The position numbers and the translations under genes were made by a program. Positions 1 through 5,999 of a stretch of 7,831 nt of DNA are shown here, piece after piece (the first letter of the stretch is position 1; each line of letters opens with the position of its first letter). The notes under the pieces were generated by a model, which saw only the letters and a program-made list of their open reading frames with translations, did not search any database and was not told the origin of the DNA. The stretch is from an uncultured Acidimicrobiales bacterium (GTDB lineage: Bacteria; Actinomycetota; Acidimicrobiia; Acidimicrobiales; Iamiaceae), in assembly GCA_937926025.1 (NCBI GenBank), contig CALANQ010000507.1, forward strand, positions 1 through 7,831, given 5' to 3'.

Positions 1-733
1 CCGCCACGAACAGGACGCCGCTCAGCACGGCGATGAGGACCACGGCCACGAAGACCCGGTCGATCCGGTACGAGGGGATGGACCGGAGGATCGTCTTGCC
101 CAGCCCCTTGTCGGTGGTGGAGCCGCCGAAGTACTCGGCGATCACGGCGCCGCCGATCGCGTAGGCGGCGGCGATGCGCAACCCGCTGAAGAAGGCCGGG
201 CGGGCGGCGGGCAGCTGGACGGTGCGGAGCACCTCCCGCCGGGTGCCGCCGAGGGAGCGGACCAGATCGATGAGGTCGGCATCGGCGCCTTCGATGCCGC
301 CGACCGTCGCCACCAGCACCGGGAAGAGGACGATCAGCACCACGAGCAGGACCCGAGGCATCGCGCCGTAGCCGAACCACAGGAGGAACAGCGGGGCCAG
401 CACCACCAGCGGGATCGTCTGGCTCATGGCCACCAGCGGGTAGAGCACCCGTCGGGCCAGGCGGACCTGGGTGATGACGAGCGCCAGCACGACGCCCACG
501 AGCGCGCCGAGGGCGAGGCCCACCAGCGCGACCCAGAGCGTGGGCCAGGCCCGACCGGGGATCTCGGGTCCCAGCTCCCACGCGGCACCCGCCACGCGCC
601 CCGGGCCGGGCAGCTCGTAGGGCTGGACGTCGCCGAAGGACACGTAGGCCTGCCACAGCACCACGACCGCGCCGAACCCGAGCAGCGGCAGCAGCACGCG
701 GCGCCAGCGGGGCTCGACGGGGACGGCGGGCAC
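1..733 (-). CDS. ABC transporter permease, probably for thiamine or its pyrimidine precursor (3' end cut by window edge)
   Basis: This is an inner-membrane permease of the binding-protein-dependent ABC importer family (BPD_transp_1, as in ThiX/SsuC/TauC). Reading the minus strand from GTG at 733 gives 244 residues without a stop up to the left edge; relatives have about 250-270, so only the C-terminal tail is missing. A hydrophobic segment spans about residues 13-30, and more lie at about 65-88, 100-121, 126-145, 185-200 and 227-244. The EAA loop that contacts the ATPase is at about 152-175, with the conserved glycine in RSLGGTRRE and ending in QLP. The GTG was chosen because it lies 3 nt after the stop of the thiamine-binding gene, which suggests translational coupling; no clear Shine-Dalgarno is visible. 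Position in a TPP-riboswitch operon suggests transport of thiamine or HMP. The sequence alone does not fix the substrate; the ATPase and binding protein would lie beyond the left edge. Confidence 0.85.
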   Translation of the reverse strand, partial: MPAVPVEPRWRRVLLPLLGFGAVVVLWQAYVSFGDVQPYELPGPGRVAGAAWELGPEIPGRAWPTLWVALVGLALGALVGVVLALVITQVRLARRVLYPLVAMSQTIPLVVLAPLFLLWFGYGAMPRVLLVVLIVLFPVLVATVGGIEGADADLIDLVRSLGGTRREVLRTVQLPAARPAFFSGLRIAAAYAIGGAVIAEYFGGSTTDKGLGKTILRSIPSYRIDRVFVAVVLIAVLSGVLFVA

Positions 734-736
734 CGG

Positions 737-1030
737 TCAGTCCCGGAACTTCCGGGTGAGGCGGTCCATGGTGGGGCCGCCGTCGTCCACGCCCTCCGCC
801 AGCTTGATGAACGTGATGGTGACGGTTGCGCCCACGGCGAGGGTGGCCTCGTGGGCTGCTCGGAGCACCGCCCAGACGTCATCGGGCGAGCCCTCGAGCG
901 TGGTGCCCAGCGCGCTCACCTCGAAGTGCAGGTCGCTGGCGCCGATGGCGGCGATGGCCGCCTCGACGAAGGCGTGGGGGTCGTCCTCGGTGCCGCTCGG
1001 GCGGGGCAGGACCTGGATCTCGGCGATCAT
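737..1030 (-). CDS. Small thiamine-binding protein, MTH1187/YkoF type
   Basis: This 97-residue protein matches the Thiamine_BP family (MTH1187/YkoF-like, a small ferredoxin-like fold that binds thiamine or HMP). It begins MIAEIQVLPRP and has the family's conserved core VSALGTTLEG at residues 38-47, a helix with DVWAVLRAAHEA at 51-62, and a strand VTITFIKL at 70-77 near the C-terminus. There is no signal peptide or membrane segment, so it should be cytoplasmic. Its ATG overlaps the thiN stop as ATGA (1030-1027). A Shine-Dalgarno AGGAG sits at 1045-1041 with a rather long 10-nt spacer, so coupling to thiN translation is likely. Its place between thiN and a permease under a TPP riboswitch supports a thiamine role. 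Whether it sequesters, delivers or senses ligand is unknown; no catalytic residues are evident. Confidence 0.88.
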   Translation of the reverse strand: MIAEIQVLPRPSGTEDDPHAFVEAAIAAIGASDLHFEVSALGTTLEGSPDDVWAVLRAAHEATLAVGATVTITFIKLAEGVDDGGPTMDRLTRKFRD

Positions 1031-1779
1031 GACGGGGCATCTCCTGGGGGTCGGGGGGTGGGGTCGTAGACGGTGGTGCGGGGATCGATGGGGGCGGCCG
1101 TCGTGCCGGGTTGGACCGCGGCCACGACGCCGGCGCCGATGCGGACCGACGCCTGGTCGCTGGCGAACTCGTTGCTCATGCCGCGGGTGGTGCCGGGCGC
1201 CAGGTGGGCGTCGACCAGCGCCCAGCGCAGGCCCTCGGTGGCCACGCCCTCCGCCGGTCCGTGCACGGGCAGCAGCGAGACCTGCTCCCCCGGGCGGCCG
1301 GCCAGGAACCGCGTCCGGCCCGGGCGCACGACGGTGACGGTCGCGGGACCGAGCCGCGCCGTCACCTCCAAGTCCGCCAGCAGCGGCGAGGTCAGCACGA
1401 GGAGGTCGGCCAGGAGGTGGTCCAGGCGCCCGGCGCCCGCTCCCACCACCAGCAGCGAGGAGATCCCGGTCTCGGGTGCGACCCGGTCCACGACGAGGTC
1501 GAGGGCCAGCTCGATGTCCGTGGCGTCCTTGTCCGCCGGGTACCGGTGGACGGCGACGCCCGCCGCACGCGCCGCGTCGAGGGCGCCCGGGCTGACCGAG
1601 TCCAGATCGCCGACGACGTGATCGGCGTGCAGTCCGCCCGGCAACCGGTCCAGACCGGAGTCGGCCGCGACCACCACCGAACCGGCCGGCAGCGCCGCCG
1701 GGACGCGGGCCGCCGCAGACGGGTCGCCGCCGACGACGAGCAGGATCATGGGTTGGGACACCGCAGGTGTGTCGGTCAT
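1027..1779 (-). CDS. thiN: Thiamine pyrophosphokinase (thiamine diphosphokinase)
   Basis: This cytoplasmic enzyme transfers pyrophosphate from ATP to thiamine to make thiamine diphosphate (ThDP). The 250-residue product has the family motifs in order: a hydrophobic first strand ILLVVGGDP (12-20), AADSG (38-42), the acidic VVGDLDSVSP (55-64), KDATDIELAL (84-93) and GAGAGRLDH (113-121). A C-terminal thiamine-binding domain contains TRGMSNEF near 198-205. Length is slightly above the usual 210-230, from a proline-rich tail. The ATG at 1779 is preceded by GGAGGG (1790-1785) with a 5-nt spacer, and this ribosome site forms the 3' edge of the TPP riboswitch. It is the first gene of the operon and overlaps the next by 4 nt. 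Feedback by ThDP on its own synthesis is therefore the expected control. A downstream in-frame ATG at residue 11 is possible but has no comparable ribosome site. Confidence 0.93.
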   Translation of the reverse strand: MTDTPAVSQPMILLVVGGDPSAAARVPAALPAGSVVVAADSGLDRLPGGLHADHVVGDLDSVSPGALDAARAAGVAVHRYPADKDATDIELALDLVVDRVAPETGISSLLVVGAGAGRLDHLLADLLVLTSPLLADLEVTARLGPATVTVVRPGRTRFLAGRPGEQVSLLPVHGPAEGVATEGLRWALVDAHLAPGTTRGMSNEFASDQASVRIGAGVVAAVQPGTTAAPIDPRTTVYDPTPRPPGDAPS

Positions 1780-1784
1780 CGCGT

Positions 1785-1884
1785 CCCTCCGCTGGCATTA
1801 CCCAGGTCAGGTTCACGGGTCGGTGACGGCACCTCACGGCGACGGCCACCCTCTCAGCCCGACTCCTCGAGCTCCCCGGCGTGT
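1785..1884 (-). promoter_or_regulatory. TPP riboswitch (THI element) ahead of thiN
   Basis: Read on the minus strand, this leader carries the conserved TPP aptamer parts in the right order: GGGGAGC (1877-1871), GGCTGAGAGG (1859-1850), a variable arm closed by GGGT (1851-1848) with ACCC (1820-1817), GTGAACCTGA (1816-1807), the helix CCTGG/CCAG around GTAATG (1806-1792), and the terminal GCGGAGGGA. The variable arm is 27 nt long and includes a small hairpin GGTG-CCGT-CACC (1833-1822). The terminal GGAGGG is also the Shine-Dalgarno of thiN, and only 5 nt separate it from the ATG. There is no room for a separate terminator, so control is most likely by hiding the ribosome site when ThDP binds. 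This leader probably governs thiN, the thiamine-binding gene and the permease together. Confidence 0.95.
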
Positions 1885-1896
1885 TGGTTCCCGGTC

Positions 1897-1926
1897 AGCG
1901 TAGCCACGTCGACCGGGCGATCCGAA
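1897..1926 (-). promoter_or_regulatory. Candidate promoter of the thiamine operon
   Basis: On the minus strand, TACGCT at 1902-1897 fits the actinobacterial -10 pattern TAnnnT. TTCGGA at 1926-1921, with an 18-nt spacer, is a weak -35 (3 of 6 to TTGACA). Transcription would start near 1890, just before the aptamer begins at about 1884, which is the main support. It sits within 40 bp of the end of the upstream hydrolase gene. Confidence 0.4.
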
Positions 1927-1932
1927 CGGGGT

Positions 1933-3093
1933 TCAGTCGGTGCAGGCCAGGACCGCCGCCTGGAGCGCACGCGTCCGGGGATCGCCCTTGATCTTGGTGG
2001 ACATCTGGTTCATCACGTAGCCGAACCCGATCTCGCGCTCGGGCAGCGCCGTGCCCAGCGAGCCGCCCATGCCCGAGTGGCCGAACGAGCCCGGACCCAG
2101 CATGCGGCTCTCCAGGTCGGGCAGGAAGAAGCCCGACCCGATGGCGTTCGGCTCGCTGATGAGCACCAGATCGTCGCCCTCGGACTGCACCCGGCGCAGG
2201 TCGTCGACCCGCTCGGGGGAGAGCAGCCGGGTGCCGTCGACCTCGGACACCAGACCGCCGTAGATGCGGGCCAGGCTGCGGGCCGAGGTGCACCCGTTGC
2301 CGGAGGGGATCTGCGCCCGCAGGATCTCCGGCTCGTTGAACGACGTGGGCAGGACCGGGGCGATCATGAACGCCCGGTTGGTGGGCGTGCCGCCGGTGAG
2401 GAGCGCCACCACCACCGGGCTGGGCGCCTCGTCGGGCTTCATCACCGCACCGATCAACGGTGCCACCCGGGGCAGCTCCTCGTCGGTGACACCGATGTGG
2501 AACTCGGCGCCCACCGGCCCGGCAACCTCCTCGCGCACGAACGTGCCGATGTCGGTGCCGGTGATCCGCCGGACCAGCTCGCCCACCAGGAAGCCGAACG
2601 ACAGGGCGTGGTAGCCGTGAGCGGTGTTCGGCTCCCACAGCGGCTCGGCCGCGGCCAGGGCCTCCACGAACGGGTCCCACGCCGTGAACTCCTCGACGGA
2701 CAGCACCCGGTCGATGCCGACCACCCCGGACCGGTGGCCCAGCACCCAGCGCACCGGGATGTCGCCCTTGCCGTTGGCGGCGAACTCGGGCCAGTACGCC
2801 GCCACCGGCGCCTCAGGATCGAGCAGGCCGCGGTCGATCAGCACGTGGGCCGCCGCCGCCACCACGCCTTTCGTGGAGGAGAACACCAGCTGCAGGGTGT
2901 CACCGTCGTAGGGCCGGCCGGTCGACGGGTCGGCGGTGCCCGCCCAGATGTCCACCACCTCCTCGCCGCCGACGCGCACCGCGCAGGCCGCGCCGACCTC
3001 GCCGTGCTCCACGAAGTTGTTGGCGAACGCATCAGCGACCCGCTCGAACCCCGGCGCCACGGTGCCGTGGACCTCGACCGCATCGATCGTCAT
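1933..3093 (-). CDS. Serine hydrolase of the beta-lactamase/EstB esterase family
   Basis: A 386-residue protein with the class C beta-lactamase-like fold (family of EstB, LACTB-like esterases and penicillin-binding-protein relatives). Motif 1 is SSTK at 72-75, giving nucleophile Ser72 and Lys75. A second motif is Tyr161 in GYHALSFG, followed by FLVGELVRRITG, very typical of the EstB-like branch. A third is HSG at about 339-341 in FGHSGMGGSLG. HRSG at about 120-123 is also conserved in such proteins. No signal peptide or lipobox is seen, so it is probably cytoplasmic, which argues against a cell-wall or antibiotic-resistance role and fits an ester or amide hydrolase. The ATG at 3093 has a strong GGAGG 4 nt upstream; the frame stays open far upstream, but only as antisense of the neighbouring gene. 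It is divergent from the FAD gene and lies 48 bp before the riboswitch. The true substrate cannot be told. Confidence 0.88.
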   Translation of the reverse strand: MTIDAVEVHGTVAPGFERVADAFANNFVEHGEVGAACAVRVGGEEVVDIWAGTADPSTGRPYDGDTLQLVFSSTKGVVAAAAHVLIDRGLLDPEAPVAAYWPEFAANGKGDIPVRWVLGHRSGVVGIDRVLSVEEFTAWDPFVEALAAAEPLWEPNTAHGYHALSFGFLVGELVRRITGTDIGTFVREEVAGPVGAEFHIGVTDEELPRVAPLIGAVMKPDEAPSPVVVALLTGGTPTNRAFMIAPVLPTSFNEPEILRAQIPSGNGCTSARSLARIYGGLVSEVDGTRLLSPERVDDLRRVQSEGDDLVLISEPNAIGSGFFLPDLESRMLGPGSFGHSGMGGSLGTALPEREIGFGYVMNQMSTKIKGDPRTRALQAAVLACTD

Positions 3094-3109
3094 GGGACCT
3101 CCCCCCGGT

Positions 3110-3120
3110 GGTGGACCACC
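3110..3120. repeat. 11-bp palindrome GGTGG-A-CCACC in the divergent promoter gap
   Basis: Two perfect 5-bp arms surround a single central A. It lies just upstream of the plus -10 box and at the predicted start of the minus transcript (near 3116), a position where a bound repressor could affect both. The arms are GC-rich and short, so chance is a real alternative. Confidence 0.35.
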
Positions 3121-3122
3121 CC

Positions 3123-3128
3123 ACCGTA
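3123..3128 (-). promoter_or_regulatory. Candidate -10 box of the serine hydrolase promoter
   Basis: TACGGT read on the minus strand (3128-3123) fits TAnnnT. The start of transcription would fall near 3116, leaving a leader of about 23 nt that contains the GGGGAGG ribosome site before the ATG at 3093. No convincing -35 is seen upstream, where the DNA is already inside the divergent FAD gene. It overlaps the opposite -10 box by two bases. Confidence 0.45.
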
Positions 3129-3132
3129 CGAT
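3127..3132 (+). promoter_or_regulatory. Candidate -10 box giving a leaderless FAD oxidoreductase transcript
   Basis: TACGAT on the plus strand, followed by 6 nt and then the ATG at 3139, matches the TAnnnT-N6-ATG layout known for leaderless genes in actinobacteria. Transcription would start at the A of the ATG. This agrees with the absence of any Shine-Dalgarno before that ATG. A -35 is not recognisable at 17-18 nt upstream (C-rich), so activity may depend on an activator or the -10 alone. Confidence 0.5.
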
Positions 3133-3138
3133 CCGGAC

Positions 3139-4434
3139 ATGGCTCCTCCCGCCCCGCCCGCCGATGCTGTCCTGTGGCAGGAGCAGGTCGACCTTCCGGT
3201 GCTGCCGCCGCCGGCGGCCGATGCCGACCGTCGGGTGGAGGTGGCCGTCGTCGGCGCCGGGTACGCCGGCATCGCTGCGGCGCGGGTGCTGGCCGCCGCC
3301 GGCAAGCGGGTGGTGGTGTTCGAGAAGGGTGCGCTCGGCTGGGGCGCCCACAGCCGCAACGGCGGCATGGCGATCCCGGAGCTGAAGGCCGGGCCCGCCA
3401 CCCTCGAGAAGAAGTACGGGCCGGTCGGGCTGCGCATGCACCACGAGGTGAACGAGGCGTTCGACCACCTCGAGGCGCTCATCGCCGACGAGGGCATCGA
3501 CTGCGACTACGAGCGCAGCGGCCAGCTCTACCTCGCCCACGCGGAGCGCCTGGTCCCGTACCTGCAGGAGCTCGCCCACGAGCACGCCGACGGCTTCGGG
3601 GAGCCGGTCCGCTTCGTGCCCCGAGACGAGCTGAGCAGCGAGATCGGCTCCACGGTGTGGCACGGCGGGGTGGTGTTCGACCGCACCGGCGGGCTCCACC
3701 CCGCCAAGCTCCACGCCGGGCTGGTCCGCCTGGCGCTCGCTTCCGGCGCCGAGATCCGCGACCGCACCGCGGTCACCGAGCTCACCGACCGGGGCGCCGG
3801 TCACGACGGAGGACGGTTCCTGCTCGGCACCGAGCGGGGCCCGGTCCGGGCCGACCACGTGATCGTCACCACCAACGCCTACGCCGACGGGCTGCTCCCG
3901 GAGCTGGCCCGGCGCGTCCTGCCCATCGGCAGCTTCATCGTGGCCACCGAGCCCCTGGATCCGGCGCTGGCTGCGGAGATCAGCCCGAAGCGAAGGATGT
4001 TCGTCAACACCCGGAACCTGCTCTTCTACTGGCGCCTCTCCCCCGACGGCCGCCTGGTGTTCGGCGGCCGACGCAGCCTCCAGCACGCCACCGTCGCCGA
4101 AGCCGCGGACTACCTCACCCGGTCGCTGCACGAGGTCCACCCGCAGCTCTGCGACGTGCCGGTCACCCACCGCTGGGGCGGCAACGTGGCCATCACGCTG
4201 GACCGCATGCCCCACGTCGGTCAGATCCGGGGCGCCTGGTACGCCACCGGCTGCAACGGCTCCGGGGTGGCGCTGAACACGTGGCTCGGCCACCGGCTCG
4301 GCCAGGTGGTGCTGGGCGAGGCGCCCCCGCCGGCGTTCGCCGAGCTGACGCACCGGCCCATCCCGCTCCACCGCCTCCGCCGGCTGTACCTCCCGGTGGT
4401 GGGCCAGTGGTTCCGCTACCAGGACCGCAGCTAG
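3139..4434 (+). CDS. FAD-dependent amine oxidoreductase, PuuB-like (gamma-glutamylputrescine oxidase family)
   Basis: This 431-residue protein belongs to the DAO family of FAD oxidases; E. coli PuuB has a similar length (about 426). After an N-terminal extension of about 30 residues, the FAD-binding Rossmann motif is VAVVGAGYAGIAAARVLA (35-52), with Glu62 ending the second strand (VVVFEK) to bind ribose. The family's SRNGGMAIPE follows, typical of PuuB-like enzymes. Near the C-terminus, THRWGGNVAITLDRMPHVG and WYATGCNGSGVALNTWLG (about residues 350-385) complete the FAD site. There is no signal peptide, so it should be cytoplasmic. The ATG at 3139 was chosen because the Rossmann fold follows soon after and a TAnnnT box sits 6 nt upstream; the frame is open much further upstream only as antisense of other genes. 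Beside an aminobutyraldehyde dehydrogenase and polyamine transport genes, the likely reaction is oxidation of putrescine, its glutamyl form or another amine. Substrate is inferred; sarcosine-type substrates remain possible. Confidence 0.88.
   Translation: MAPPAPPADAVLWQEQVDLPVLPPPAADADRRVEVAVVGAGYAGIAAARVLAAAGKRVVVFEKGALGWGAHSRNGGMAIPELKAGPATLEKKYGPVGLRMHHEVNEAFDHLEALIADEGIDCDYERSGQLYLAHAERLVPYLQELAHEHADGFGEPVRFVPRDELSSEIGSTVWHGGVVFDRTGGLHPAKLHAGLVRLALASGAEIRDRTAVTELTDRGAGHDGGRFLLGTERGPVRADHVIVTTNAYADGLLPELARRVLPIGSFIVATEPLDPALAAEISPKRRMFVNTRNLLFYWRLSPDGRLVFGGRRSLQHATVAEAADYLTRSLHEVHPQLCDVPVTHRWGGNVAITLDRMPHVGQIRGAWYATGCNGSGVALNTWLGHRLGQVVLGEAPPPAFAELTHRPIPLHRLRRLYLPVVGQWFRYQDRS
4431..4434. 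other. Shared stop codons of two convergent genes (CTAG)
   Basis: The plus-strand FAD gene ends in TAG at 4432-4434 and the minus-strand dehydrogenase ends in TAG at 4433-4431, so the palindrome CTAG supplies both stops. There is no intergenic DNA, hence any terminator or mRNA 3' end must lie inside the opposite coding sequence. Confidence 0.95.
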
Positions 4435-5858
4435 AGCTTGATCATCACGTGCTTGAGCTCGGTGTAGTGCTCGATGGCGTGGATGGACATGTCCTTGCCG
4501 TAGCCGGAGTGCTTGAAGCCGCCGTGGGGCATCTCCGAGACGATCGGGATGTGATCGTTCACCCAGACGGTGCCGAACTTCAGGTCCCGTGACATGCGCA
4601 TGGCCCGACCGACGTCGCGGGTCCACACCGAGGCGGCCAGGCCGTAGTCGACGTCGTTGGCCCAGCGCAGCGCCTCGGCCTCGTCGGAGAAGCGCTGGAC
4701 GGAGATGACCGGACCGAACACCTCGCGCTGCACGATCTCGCTGCGCTGGTCGGCGCCGGCCAGCACCGTGGGGGCGTAGAAGAAGCCGTCCCCGTCGAGG
4801 GGCCGACCGCCGGTGACGATCTCGGCGCCGTCCGCCGCGGCCCGCTCCACCATGCCGACCACGCGGTCCCGCTGCTCGCCGGACACGACCGGACCGACCG
4901 CGGTGGCCTCGTCGAACGGGTCACCGGTGGCCAGCGCACCGGCCGCCGATGCGAGGGATCCGACCAAGTCGTCGTAGAGGCCGGGGCCGGCGATGACGCG
5001 GCAGGGGGCGGTGCAGTCCTGGCCGGAGTTGTAGTAGCCGGCTTCGGCCAGGGTGGCGACGACGGTTTCCAGGTCGGCGTCGTCGAACACCACGACCGGG
5101 GCCTTGCCGCCCAGCTCGAGGTGCACCCGCTTGAGGGTGTCGGCGGCGTTGCGGGCGATGAGCTTGCCGGTGCCGACGTCGCCGGTGAGCGACAGCATGG
5201 CCACGTCGGGGTGCTTCACGATCCGGTCGCCGGCGGTCTCTCCTTGGCCGCAGACCACGTTGAAGACACCGGCCGGGAAGATGTCGGCCGCCAGCTCGGC
5301 GAGGCGGAGTGCGGTGAGGGGCGTCAGCTCCGACGGCTTGAGGATGAAGGTGTTGCCGGCGGCCAGCGCCGGGCCCAGCTTCCAGGTGGCCATGTTGAGC
5401 GGGTAGTTCCACGGAGCGATGCCGGCCACGACGCCGAGCGGGTCGCGCCGGAGCATCGACGTGTGGTCCTCGAGGTACTCACCGGCGGCGGCGCCGGCGT
5501 CGAGGCAGCGGGCAGCACCGGCGAAGAACCGCAGGTTGTCGACGGTGAGGTCGAACTCGAAGTCCACGATGGACGCCGGCTTGCCGACGTTCTCCATCTC
5601 CAGCCGCTTCAGCTCCGGCAGGTCGGCCTCGACGGCCTCGGCCAGGGCGAGCAGCTTCTCGCTGCGCTCCCGGGGCGTCGTCCGGCCCCAGGACTCGAAC
5701 GCCGCGGCCGCGGCGGCGACGGCGTCGTCGACGTCGGCGGCGTCGCCCGACGGCACGGCGGTGATGACGGCGCCGGTGGCCGGGTTCACGACGTCGTCGG
5801 TCGCCCCGCTGCGCGCCGGGCGCCAGGTCCCGTCGATGAAGTGCTGGCCGTCAACCAT
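4431..5858 (-). CDS. patD: 4-aminobutyraldehyde dehydrogenase (PatD/YdcW type)
   Basis: An NAD(P)+-dependent aldehyde dehydrogenase of 475 residues, almost exactly the length of E. coli YdcW/PatD (474) and closely alike along its whole length as I recall that protein: RFFAGAARCLDAGAAAGEY (110-128), HTSMLRRDPLGVVAGIAPW (132-150), LKRVHLELGGKAPVVVFDDA (242-261) and the C-terminal SEMPHGGFKHSGYGKDMS. Catalytic residues are present: Asn151 in PWNYP, Lys174 in LKPSE, Glu248 in LELGG and nucleophile Cys282 in GQDC. The expected reaction is 4-aminobutanal to 4-aminobutyrate in putrescine breakdown, in the cytoplasm. The ATG at 5858 has GGAGG (5871-5867) at 8 nt; an in-frame ATG at 5894 would add 12 residues but lacks a good site and homology. 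It is divergent from potA and convergent with the FAD gene. A betaine- or other aminoaldehyde is the main alternative substrate. Confidence 0.92.
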   Translation of the reverse strand: MVDGQHFIDGTWRPARSGATDDVVNPATGAVITAVPSGDAADVDDAVAAAAAAFESWGRTTPRERSEKLLALAEAVEADLPELKRLEMENVGKPASIVDFEFDLTVDNLRFFAGAARCLDAGAAAGEYLEDHTSMLRRDPLGVVAGIAPWNYPLNMATWKLGPALAAGNTFILKPSELTPLTALRLAELAADIFPAGVFNVVCGQGETAGDRIVKHPDVAMLSLTGDVGTGKLIARNAADTLKRVHLELGGKAPVVVFDDADLETVVATLAEAGYYNSGQDCTAPCRVIAGPGLYDDLVGSLASAAGALATGDPFDEATAVGPVVSGEQRDRVVGMVERAAADGAEIVTGGRPLDGDGFFYAPTVLAGADQRSEIVQREVFGPVISVQRFSDEAEALRWANDVDYGLAASVWTRDVGRAMRMSRDLKFGTVWVNDHIPIVSEMPHGGFKHSGYGKDMSIHAIEHYTELKHVMIKL

Positions 5859-5916
5859 CTGCGTCGCCTCCGAGGCTCGATCCGATCGGGCCATCCTGCG
5901 CGGTCGTGGTCGAGAT

Positions 5917-5965
5917 GGCAAGGGATTCCGTCGTGAAACACAATGGAAACGATTGATTCCTTGCC
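5917..5965. repeat. Inverted repeat GGCAAGG...CCTTGCC with embedded direct repeats
   Basis: Perfect 7-bp arms lie at 5917-5923 and 5959-5965, separated by 35 bp. Within or overlapping them, GATTCC occurs directly at 5924-5929 and 5955-5960 (31 bp apart, about three helical turns) and GAAAC at 5935-5939 and 5946-5950 (11 bp apart, about one turn). The repeats cover the least GC-rich part of the patD-potA gap, which suggests regulator binding, but each element is short. Confidence 0.4.
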
Positions 5966-5987
5966 AGGGGGCACGATCCGTGGAAAG

Positions 5988-5999
5988 GTGCGAACGCAC
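5988..5999. repeat. 12-bp palindrome GTGCG-AA-CGCAC upstream of potA
   Basis: Two perfect 5-bp arms surround AA. It sits about 62 bp before the potA ATG, a usual place for an operator within or just after a promoter. No known regulator site is recognised in it. Confidence 0.35.

Noticed and set aside
424..882. A 152-codon minus-strand open frame and several small plus-strand frames at 756-1337
   Set aside because: They overlap the permease, thiamine-binding and thiN genes out of frame and are Arg/Ser/Pro-rich shadows.
1111..3138. A 676-codon open stretch on the plus strand upstream of and in frame with the FAD gene
   Set aside because: It runs antisense to thiN and the serine hydrolase, is rich in Arg/Gly/Gln/His without any recognisable motif, and results from few stop codons in high-GC DNA. 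The family-like protein starts at 3139.
4300..4560. A bidirectional terminator at the convergent gene ends
   Set aside because: I looked for a hairpin with a T tract around the junction and saw none; the DNA is coding right up to the shared stop.
3094..4626. In-frame extension of the hydrolase reading frame to 4626 on the minus strand
   Set aside because: It is antisense to the FAD gene and has low-complexity composition. The ATG at 3093 has a strong ribosome site and matches the expected N-terminus.
5914..5932. Possible sigma-54 promoter suggested by TGGCA in the patD-potA gap
   Set aside because: The required GC is not found 10 nt after the GG on either strand copy, and sigma-54 is generally absent from actinobacteria.
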